A stretch of 9,335 nucleotides of DNA from assembly GCA_003448875.1 (NCBI GenBank), contig DLXG01000072.1, forward strand, positions 1 through 9,335, in the 5' to 3' direction. How positions within the stretch are numbered: position 1 is the stretch's first letter; each line of letters opens with the position of its first letter. The position numbers and the translations under genes are program-made. The DNA is from Anaerolineaceae bacterium (GTDB lineage: Bacteria; Chloroflexota; Anaerolineae; Anaerolineales; Anaerolineaceae). Shown here piece by piece: positions 1 through 5,860 of this stretch. The notes beneath the pieces were generated by a model that was not told the DNA's origin, did not search any database, and was given only the letters and a program-made list of their open reading frames with translations.

Positions 1-23
1 ATTTCTTCAACGGTCAATGGCAT
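1..23 (-). CDS. 5' end of an unidentified CDS (partial, leaves the window)
   Basis: An ATG on the minus strand at 23-21 opens a frame reading M-P-L-T-V-E-E to the window edge. It lies 18 nt after the pgeF stop. A purine-rich ribosome binding site (GAAGGA, about 36-41) sits 12 nt before it, as expected for the next gene of the same operon. Only seven codons are visible, so the product cannot be named. In many bacteria a yggS-type PLP protein follows pgeF, but these residues do not decide that. The call rests on spacing, the binding site and the open frame alone. Confidence 0.45.
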
Positions 24-41
24 CTTGCCGCAAAATCCTTC

Positions 42-827
42 TTATCCTTGGGGTAACTTGATCAAGGCCGCGAACCGGCCTGTTTTGCCCTGCTCTGCGC
101 GGTGAGAAAACCACCGCTCAAGGTCGCAGGCAGTACATTGATTGGAGACTTCGACTGATTTTACTCCAATTTTGCGTAGCAGAATTTCATTCGCCGCCCA
201 TAAATCCAGATGAATAGTATTACCGTTGGTATGGAGAATCTTTACAGAATCCTCGCCAAAGGATTCTTTCACCTTTTGGGCCACATCCTCTCGAATGATG
301 TAATGGTCTGCACCAATTGAAGGCCCGATGCCAGCCAGAATATCAGCCGGATTGGAGTCGAAATGCTCCCTCATCAACAACACCGTTTTTGAGGTGATTT
401 GCTGAACGGTACCCATCCATCCGGCATGGATTAAACCAACCACACGTCGAACCGGATCGTACAGCAATATCGGCACGCAATCGGCAAATCGCATGAACAA
501 AGTAACCTCGGGATTGTTGGTCAAAATTGCATCGGCCTTTTCATGGGGTTGATCCAGTGGACGCGGTTTATTTGTAATAATGACCTTATCCGAATGAACC
601 TGCCATACATCAAAAATGGTGGCTACTTTGATACCAAGCGTTTCAAAGATTCGGCGTCGGTTTTCAACAACATTCTCGCGGCTGTCCCCAACTGTTCCGC
701 CTAAATTTAGTGTTGACCACGGCTGTGGACTTACGCCGCCTTTGCGGGTAAAGACAGCATGAACGACTGCCTCGCCCAGCGAGTCAAACCGGTAATATTC
801 CAACCCATTGGCTTGAAAGAACGGCAT
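42..827 (-). CDS. pgeF: PgeF/YfiH-family (laccase-domain) purine nucleoside phosphorylase / peptidoglycan editing factor
   Basis: The 261-residue protein covers the whole family length. Members were once called multicopper polyphenol oxidases. They are now known as zinc-dependent enzymes that phosphorolyse adenosine, inosine, guanosine and methylthioadenosine and deaminate adenosine. The E. coli member also prevents L-serine misincorporation into peptidoglycan. The metal/catalytic set is visible: His78 in VWQVHSD, Cys117 in FADCVPILLYDP and His134 in GLIHAGWMGT. The C-terminal CTACDLERWFSHRAEQGKTG block is also typical. The start gives the family N-terminus (NGLEYYRFDSL, then VFTRKGGVSPQPW). 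There is only a weak GGGA 4 nt before ATG, and the upstream DUF2085 gene ends 13 nt away, so translational coupling is likely. The protein is soluble and cytoplasmic, with no signal peptide. Its place at the end of a transpeptidase operon fits a cell-wall link, but that is inference. Confidence 0.93.
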   Translation of the reverse strand: MPFFQANGLEYYRFDSLGEAVVHAVFTRKGGVSPQPWSTLNLGGTVGDSRENVVENRRRIFETLGIKVATIFDVWQVHSDKVIITNKPRPLDQPHEKADAILTNNPEVTLFMRFADCVPILLYDPVRRVVGLIHAGWMGTVQQITSKTVLLMREHFDSNPADILAGIGPSIGADHYIIREDVAQKVKESFGEDSVKILHTNGNTIHLDLWAANEILLRKIGVKSVEVSNQCTACDLERWFSHRAEQGKTGRFAALIKLPQG

Positions 828-840
828 TTTATCCCGACTC

Positions 841-1851
841 TTATGAATGAATTTGAGAAACGATGGTTCGTTTTTGAGTCAACAACGCTCGTGTTTCCCG
901 CATACTCTCTTCAATCATCGGAAAGAGATACCAGCCGGTAGTACCGCCAAACAGCATTCCGGTGATTGTTCGTAGAAGTGGGGTACTCTCCCGAAAAACA
1001 GGTAATTCAGATAAAAACGAAAGCAAACTGGGTAGTTGTGAAAGGCCATCCACTCCAATCGGCACCAAACCGAATAAGACCCATAAATACCAAGGTAAGG
1101 ATTTGATTCTTCTGCCGGAGAGCGAAAAAATCAACCCAAACATCAGCAACGATCCATATATTGCCACATCCCGCTGACACAAAGCAACTTTGTAGCCAAC
1201 CCTGCCGGCACCGTAACCAATTTCTTCCATACCAGTAAATTGCCGGGCAAATGCCAGATCGGTTGGAGGCACGTTGAAAATTTGCTCATAAGAAGCCAGA
1301 TTTTGAACTTCTGCCAGACTTCTGGGATAGTAAGGTTGTATACCGAATAAAAACCACGAGCGATATGTCAATTGATGGCAGAGCGGACTGTAAATGGTGT
1401 AAAGAAGTCTGGCTGGAGCGCTAAAACCATTGAGTGCCAGAGCCGGCGCAAGAAACGGTAAACCCACATATAGAAAAATAAAAAAATTTACCAGCAACAT
1501 ATAATGATTGCTCAGCCATAATGAAATCCGATCGGCAGTGCTGACTTTTCTGCCTCTCTCAATCCGCCTTGTATAACTTTCATCGCCCACTGCGTTCAAA
1601 TGTTTAGCCCGGTCAAGAGCAGCCCCGAGGGTTACCCTTAAGTCCTGTTCGCCAAATGGCGAGCCAAGGCGGTACGGACCTACTTGAACAACGGGGGCAT
1701 CTTTTTCATAGGCCAACCGCAGCCCCTCATCCTGATCAATCGGTACAACCGCTAATTGATGCGGATAATCATCCTTCAGACGATTCAACATCTCCACCAC
1801 GACTTGATTGGCGGGATCATTTTGCCTGACAAACACAGTCACAACCATCAT
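841..1851 (-). CDS. Thioredoxin-like domain fused to DUF2085 membrane protein
   Basis: The 336-residue protein has two parts. Residues 3-78 have a glutaredoxin/thioredoxin-like pattern: a beta strand VTVFVRQ, a helix, LAVVPIDQDE, then APVVQVGPYRLGSPFGEQDL with the Pro that usually faces the active site. The usual CxxC is absent, and RQNDPAN stands in its place. Residues 115-312 are a DUF2085 membrane domain with about four to five hydrophobic segments. Its signature residues are present: SPLCHQLTYRSWFLFG (Cys158, His159), ALCQRDVAIYG (Cys225) and GVDGLSQL (Asp268). No biochemical function is established for DUF2085. The start overlaps the tlpA stop as ATGA, with GGAG 7 nt upstream. A second ATG follows immediately at 1848 and is possible. 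Placement directly after tlpA and ccdA suggests an envelope redox role, but the lost cysteines mean the N-terminal domain cannot act as a normal dithiol enzyme. Confidence 0.85.
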   Translation of the reverse strand: MMVVTVFVRQNDPANQVVVEMLNRLKDDYPHQLAVVPIDQDEGLRLAYEKDAPVVQVGPYRLGSPFGEQDLRVTLGAALDRAKHLNAVGDESYTRRIERGRKVSTADRISLWLSNHYMLLVNFFIFLYVGLPFLAPALALNGFSAPARLLYTIYSPLCHQLTYRSWFLFGIQPYYPRSLAEVQNLASYEQIFNVPPTDLAFARQFTGMEEIGYGAGRVGYKVALCQRDVAIYGSLLMFGLIFSLSGRRIKSLPWYLWVLFGLVPIGVDGLSQLPSLLSFLSELPVFRESTPLLRTITGMLFGGTTGWYLFPMIEESMRETRALLTQKRTIVSQIHS

Positions 1852-2384
1852 GGAGCGGCTCCAATTTTTTCCAGATACGTTGAGAGCATAACCTCATCTA
1901 ATTGACCTACGTATGTTTCTCTTAAGATGCCATCACGATCGATGAAATACGTTGTCGGAAAACCAAAAACTTGAAACTTCTCGGCAATTTTTCCTTCTTC
2001 ATCCAGCAAGATCGGAAAAGTCAAGCCACGTTCTTCAATAAATCTCCGAATCACATTTACCGGCTCGTTATAGTTGACTCCCAGCACCACAACATTAGAT
2101 TGTTGGCGATATATAGACTCAAAAAGGGGCATTTCTGCTTTACAAGGGTCACACCAGGTTGCCCAGAAATTTACAATAACGGGCTTTCCAGCGAAATCAG
2201 ACATACTGTACTTATTCCCATCCAGCCCTTCCAGCGTAAATTCTGGAAACTTCTGCCCGCGTTGTGGAACTTGTCGTTCGCGTGCAAGGGATAAGGACTG
2301 ATTACCTCCAAAAAAAATGACCGCCCCCAGCAATCCTCCAAACAACAGCCCACCCAATAGCAATACCGCGGTTTTCCAGTTCAC
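1848..2384 (-). CDS. TlpA/ResA-type membrane-anchored thioredoxin
   Basis: The 178-residue protein starts with a single hydrophobic anchor or uncleaved signal (about 5-27) and continues as a TlpA/AhpC-TSA-type thioredoxin fold (about 42-176). The active site WATWCDPCKAEMP gives Cys78 and Cys81. The cis-proline loop is GFPTTYFID (Pro143), and the fold opens with FPEFTLEGLDG. Such proteins act outside the cytoplasmic membrane as disulfide reductases, in cytochrome c maturation (ResA), spore cortex synthesis (StoA) or other envelope reductions. They receive electrons from CcdA, which is the next gene upstream in transcription order. The start codon is GTG at 2384, supported by GAGG (2394-2397) and GGAG (2389-2392) 9 and 4 nt before it. 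The gene begins 11 nt after the ccdA stop and overlaps the DUF2085 gene by 4 nt. The fold assignment is very secure; the physiological target is not visible. Confidence 0.93.
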   Translation of the reverse strand: MNWKTAVLLLGGLLFGGLLGAVIFFGGNQSLSLARERQVPQRGQKFPEFTLEGLDGNKYSMSDFAGKPVIVNFWATWCDPCKAEMPLFESIYRQQSNVVVLGVNYNEPVNVIRRFIEERGLTFPILLDEEGKIAEKFQVFGFPTTYFIDRDGILRETYVGQLDEVMLSTYLEKIGAAP

Positions 2385-2395
2385 CCTACTCCGCC

Positions 2396-3124
2396 TCAGA
2401 GCCCTAAATCAATAAAAGTGCCAAATTGTGCCAGCTGATTGAAAATTCCCAGAAACAACATAACCCCTACAATGATCATTAAGACCCCCATGGCTTTCTC
2501 AATATAAAACATGGCTTTTCCATGTTTGCGAATCAGATTAGTTACCCAACCTATCCCTAATGCAGCCAGCAAAAACGGCACCGCTAACCCGGCAGAATAA
2601 AAAGCCAGCAAAACCAGGCCTTGATTCACCGATCCGGTGTTGATAGCAAGGGTCAAAATCATCCCTAAAACCGGCCCAATGCACGGAGACCAGCCAGCAG
2701 AAAATGTAACACCTAATAAAGCAGAAGAAAGTAAACTGCGATTTTGCTGGATTTTTGTTTGCGGCCGTAAGTCATATTCAAGGAAACTCAAACGCAGCAA
2801 TCCTGTCATATGAAGCCCAAAAACGACCACAATGACCCCGCCCAATTTCGCTAGAACTGCGCGAAAATCGTACAGAAGGCTTCCTATGGCCGACATGGTC
2901 AGCCCCAAAGTAAGGAATACCGCACTAAAACCCAGAATAAAGGCTATTCCGTGTAGAAGTGTATTGAGTGTATTGACCCGATTAACATCTGTCTGGGCAG
3001 CCGCTACCGACCTGCCGCTCAGATACCCGATGTAAGCAGGAATCAGAGCAAATACACAAGGGGAAAGAAAAGAAGCCAGCCCTGCTAAAAACGCCAAACC
3101 TGCAGTCACATTCACCGTCAACAT
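2396..3124 (-). CDS. ccdA: CcdA/DsbD-type transmembrane electron transporter
   Basis: This is a polytopic protein with six predicted membrane segments, at about residues 8-30, 56-82, 92-112, 132-158, 169-195 and 207-230 of the 242-residue form. CcdA passes electrons from cytoplasmic thioredoxin to extracytoplasmic thioredoxin-like proteins through one cysteine in TM1 and one in TM4. Both are here: FLSPCVFALIPAYIGY (Cys23) and FSAGWSPCIGPVLG (Cys148). The usual Pro three residues after the first Cys is Ala. I chose the ATG at 3124 because GAGG at 3136-3139 lies 11 nt upstream, the start clears the ldt stop by 13 nt, and the first membrane segment then begins at once, as in relatives. An ATG at 3154 or a TTG at 3160 would add 10 or 12 residues and overlap the transpeptidase gene. 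The next gene is its probable partner, the TlpA-like thioredoxin. No cytochrome c synthetase genes are visible nearby. Confidence 0.92.
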   Translation of the reverse strand: MLTVNVTAGLAFLAGLASFLSPCVFALIPAYIGYLSGRSVAAAQTDVNRVNTLNTLLHGIAFILGFSAVFLTLGLTMSAIGSLLYDFRAVLAKLGGVIVVVFGLHMTGLLRLSFLEYDLRPQTKIQQNRSLLSSALLGVTFSAGWSPCIGPVLGMILTLAINTGSVNQGLVLLAFYSAGLAVPFLLAALGIGWVTNLIRKHGKAMFYIEKAMGVLMIIVGVMLFLGIFNQLAQFGTFIDLGL

Positions 3125-3135
3125 AAAGTCTAAAA

Positions 3136-3139
3136 CCTC
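3136..3139 (-). promoter_or_regulatory. Shine-Dalgarno GAGG that favours the ccdA start at 3124
   Basis: GAGG overlaps the last bases of the ldt stop codon and lies 11 nt before the ATG at 3124. The alternative ATG at 3154 has only a G-run at a similar distance, so the choice is a preference and not proof. Confidence 0.5.
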
Positions 3140-4250
3140 ATTTCTCAATGACATCCACAATTGTTCCCCCCGGCATACCTACCTGAATATCACCGGGGTC
3201 GTATGGTACAACCGGTAATGTCCAGCGGAAAATAAAATGGGCATCATCCGGCGTGCAGTTAATACAACCACGCGAACGTGGTGTACCAAAGTCATTATGC
3301 CAGAAAGTTGAATGGATAGCCACACCTTCACCGGTGAACAGGGTTGTCCATGCCACACCCGGCAAATCGTAGCCGGTACCGGTTTGCCCGCCGCTCATGT
3401 GAATAGACACCGACTTCCTCCATATGGGGTGAGCCCCGATTGGTGTCCGCCAGGCCTCCACAACCTCCCCCGCAGCATTCCAGATCGCCCCTGAAGAAAT
3501 CAGGCAGGAATAAACCTCGCTGCGCCCTTCGTAACAGGATAATATCTGTCGGGTAGGGGTTACATCTACGACAATACGTTTGTTTTCTACCTCAGGATGA
3601 ATGGGCTCAAGTTCTTCCGGTCTGAGGGGACGAAATGCCTCCCCAGCTGCCCAGAATACATCTCCATAAGAACCAAAACGCTCATTGACCCTATAGAGAA
3701 TTTGTCCTTGTGAATTGGTGCGAATATCATCCACCCACAAGATTTGACTGTAATACAAACGCGGAACGGTATTGTATTCTATTGTGTATTTCAACCATGG
3801 TGAGGCTGGCGAGCGATTTTCCAGAAAAATTTGAGTGTGAGGTATGGTTACCTCAACCCACATTCCCCGCCCGAGACTGGTCACAGGCAATTCGGTGACT
3901 GGTTGATTAGGTAAATACTTAACCGGTTGTAAACTGGGTGCATAAATATAACCATCTGGTGTTTCTACCCAGCGCCGGCTTTGCCTTCCCAATGGGGCTT
4001 CTCCAACCACTTCTCGAAGCCAGATGACAACTGCATCTTCGTACAACTCCCCAAGCGATTCGGCATCAACGGACGGTCTTTTGCGGATGTTAACCTTTCC
4101 AACACAAACCCTTCCCAACCGCTCAGCATCCGGCCACTCTTGAAGCAAATCGCCCCAAATCTGCCAGGGGCGCATCGCCAGACTACCCAAACCGGCCAGA
4201 CCCAGTTTGAGAAAGTTCCTCCGAGATAAACGCGTTTCTGCCCACTTCAT
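3138..4250 (-). CDS. Tat-exported L,D-transpeptidase (YkuD domain) with SH3-like domain
   Basis: The 370-residue protein is predicted to form 3-3 peptidoglycan cross-links, or to attach proteins to the wall, outside the membrane. The N-terminus LSRRNFLKLGLAGLGSLAM (8-26) is a twin-arginine-type signal. Residues about 45-110 look like a bacterial SH3 repeat (GKVNIRKRPSVDAESLG). The YkuD catalytic domain lies at about 223-367, with VVDVTPTRQILSCYEG, then GVAIHSTFWHND (His313, the presumed base) and SRGCINCTPDD (catalytic Cys329). The common SHGC histidine is Arg327, and a second cysteine, Cys332, makes a CINC motif. Cys49, Cys239 and Cys249 are further exported cysteines. I chose ATG at 4250; a TTG two codons earlier is less likely. 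There is no Shine-Dalgarno sequence, and a promoter ends 7 nt before ATG, so initiation may be leaderless. This is the first gene of an operon with ccdA and tlpA. Confidence 0.93.
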   Translation of the reverse strand: MKWAETRLSRRNFLKLGLAGLGSLAMRPWQIWGDLLQEWPDAERLGRVCVGKVNIRKRPSVDAESLGELYEDAVVIWLREVVGEAPLGRQSRRWVETPDGYIYAPSLQPVKYLPNQPVTELPVTSLGRGMWVEVTIPHTQIFLENRSPASPWLKYTIEYNTVPRLYYSQILWVDDIRTNSQGQILYRVNERFGSYGDVFWAAGEAFRPLRPEELEPIHPEVENKRIVVDVTPTRQILSCYEGRSEVYSCLISSGAIWNAAGEVVEAWRTPIGAHPIWRKSVSIHMSGGQTGTGYDLPGVAWTTLFTGEGVAIHSTFWHNDFGTPRSRGCINCTPDDAHFIFRWTLPVVPYDPGDIQVGMPGGTIVDVIEK

Positions 4251-4257
4251 AATCAAA

Positions 4258-4286
4258 AAGATAATCAGGAAAATCTAATTTGTCAA
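4258..4286 (-). promoter_or_regulatory. Sigma-70-type promoter of the ldt-ccdA-tlpA-DUF2085-pgeF operon
   Basis: Read on the minus strand, a perfect -35 TTGACA (4286-4281) is followed by a 17-nt spacer and a -10 TATCTT (4263-4258, four of six consensus bases). Seven nucleotides then lead to the ATG at 4250, so the transcript would start at or next to the A of the start codon. It lies in the 65-bp gap after hutH, the largest gap in the minus-strand series. A second TTGAC (4297-4293) occurs 11 bp upstream and could be an alternative -35 or a regulator half-site. The boxes are visible; activity is inferred. Confidence 0.6.
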
Positions 4287-4315
4287 TCAAAGGTCAATTA
4301 AAAGCAGATAAGAGT

Positions 4316-5845
4316 TTACCATACCAGTTGATGGTTCTTAACCAGTTGTTCGATCTTTTCGATCTCCGGCGCCCACCATGTATCACCATCCCGGTATGGA
4401 ACTTTTTCTCTCAAGACCGACCAGAGCCGCTGGGTTCCTTGCCCCAAAGTGAAGTGGGGCATTTGACGCATCCGTAAATCTACTGCGCGTGCTGCCGTAT
4501 AGAGTTCGATAGCAAGTACCTTTTGAGTGTTTCGTAAGATTTGCCAGCAATGCCGGGCTGCCGTCATTGCATTGGCATTATGATCTTCCTGACCACCGGA
4601 AGTCGGCAGGGAGTGAACACTATCAGGATGGGCTAACGTTTGGTTTTCCAATACAAGCGAAGCAGCCGTGTAATGGGGCATCATTAAGCCAGAATTGAGA
4701 CCGGCTGATTCGGGTGAATCCACCAACATCGGAGGAAGACCGCCGTTAAGTTTGGCATCCAACAGCCGAAAAATTCTCCGTTCGGATATAGCAGCCAGCT
4801 CTGCCAGGGCAATACCTACATAATCCATCACCAACCCAATCGGCTCTCCGTGAAAATTACCCCCTGAAAGAGCCACATCTGGCTCAAAGAGCAGCGGATT
4901 ATCGGTGGCTGCATTGAGTTCTTTTTGAACGATTCGCTCGGCAAACTCAATCGTTTCTAATATAGTTCCCTGTACCTGAGGTGTGCATCGCAATGAATAA
5001 GCATCCTGTACCCGGCAGGCAGCGTCAATGAAAGTACTACCTTTAATTTCGGCTCGTATTTCACTGGCTATGCGAATTTGTCCATCTTGATCCCGTGCTT
5101 CGTGGATACGCTCATCAAAAGCAGCCGAACAGCCTAGGAGCGCTTCCAGACTCAATGCCGTCGCCTTATTTGCTATTCGTATCGCTTGATACGCATCGTA
5201 AATGATCAGGGCTGCCATGGCTGCACTGAAAGTTGCCCCGTTATTAATTGCCAGCCCCTCTTTTGGGCCTAAAATCAGGCGGGGGATACCTGCTTGCTCC
5301 ATGGCTTGCTTGCCGGTCATAATTTTTCCCTGATATTCTGCCCAACCGGATTCTTCCTCCCGGTCAGCCTCATCGGTCGTGAATACCAAAGCCAGATGGG
5401 ATAAAGGACTTAAGTCCCCCGAAGAACCCAGCGAACCCTGTTGAGGTACCAGAGGGGTCACTTTTTTGTTAAGCATCTCAATAAGAGTTTGTACAACTTC
5501 TTCTCGAACCCCTGAATATCCCTTAACCAGCGTATTGGCACGTACCAGCATGGCCGCCCGCACCACTTCGGTTGGCAGCGGTTCTCCAACCGCAACCGCG
5601 TGGCTCAGGATTAAGTTACGGCTCAAATGTTTGCTGTCCTCAACTGGAATGCGTTTTTCCGAAAAAATGCCAAAGCCGGTGTTTATCCCATAGACTGCTT
5701 GATTGGATTGTAAAATTGTCTCCAAAACCTTGCGGGATTTTCTTATGTTTTCGACACCTTGAGGGGAAATCTCCACCTCTTCACCGTGCCGGGCTACCGA
5801 AACAAGGCTGCGAATATCCAGATGATTTCCATCAATTTCAATCAT
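4316..5845 (-). CDS. hutH: Histidine ammonia-lyase
   Basis: The 509-residue enzyme has the normal family length. It would convert L-histidine to trans-urocanate and ammonia using the autocatalytic MIO cofactor. With ATG at 5845 as residue 1, known HAL active-site residues appear in order: Tyr52 (VYGINTGFG), Ser81-His82 (LILSHAVAVG), MIO segment GSLGSSGDLSPLSH (141-143), Asn202 (INNGAT), Gln280/Tyr283/Arg286 (QDAYSLRCTPQ), Phe331 (GGNFHGEP) and Glu420 (SGGQEDH). His82 and Glu420 favour histidine over phenylalanine. The MIO triad is Ser-Ser-Gly, whereas the usual one is Ala-Ser-Gly. A TTG one codon upstream is rejected because AGAGGG at 5851-5856 is best spaced for the ATG. No hutU, hutI, hutG or regulator is next to it, so the pathway is not shown here. 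The neighbour upstream is the polyprenol-kinase-like gene, 15 nt away. Confidence 0.93.
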   Translation of the reverse strand: MIEIDGNHLDIRSLVSVARHGEEVEISPQGVENIRKSRKVLETILQSNQAVYGINTGFGIFSEKRIPVEDSKHLSRNLILSHAVAVGEPLPTEVVRAAMLVRANTLVKGYSGVREEVVQTLIEMLNKKVTPLVPQQGSLGSSGDLSPLSHLALVFTTDEADREEESGWAEYQGKIMTGKQAMEQAGIPRLILGPKEGLAINNGATFSAAMAALIIYDAYQAIRIANKATALSLEALLGCSAAFDERIHEARDQDGQIRIASEIRAEIKGSTFIDAACRVQDAYSLRCTPQVQGTILETIEFAERIVQKELNAATDNPLLFEPDVALSGGNFHGEPIGLVMDYVGIALAELAAISERRIFRLLDAKLNGGLPPMLVDSPESAGLNSGLMMPHYTAASLVLENQTLAHPDSVHSLPTSGGQEDHNANAMTAARHCWQILRNTQKVLAIELYTAARAVDLRMRQMPHFTLGQGTQRLWSVLREKVPYRDGDTWWAPEIEKIEQLVKNHQLVW

Positions 5846-5850
5846 CAATT

Positions 5851-5856
5851 CCCTCT
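5851..5856 (-). promoter_or_regulatory. Strong Shine-Dalgarno AGAGGG of hutH
   Basis: AGAGGG lies 5 nt before the ATG at 5845 and only 2 nt before the TTG at 5848. This decides the start in favour of ATG. It sits in the 15-nt gap after the preceding gene, as expected for an internal operon gene. Confidence 0.7.
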
Positions 5857-5860
5857 TGTT

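Noticed and set aside
1852..1870. Inverted repeat followed by a T-run on the plus strand, resembling a terminator
   Set aside because: The stem is only four to five pairs with an almost absent loop, and it lies inside coding sequence on the minus strand with no plus-strand gene ahead of it.
1971..2294. A 107-codon plus-strand frame inside the TlpA-like gene
   Set aside because: It is antisense to the thioredoxin active-site region, which is clearly coding on the minus strand; no motif or binding site supports it.
3125..3160. Longer CcdA starts (ATG at 3154, TTG at 3160)
   Set aside because: They overlap the transpeptidase gene, add a short polar stretch unlike the family N-terminus, and have a less convincing binding site. 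They remain possible.
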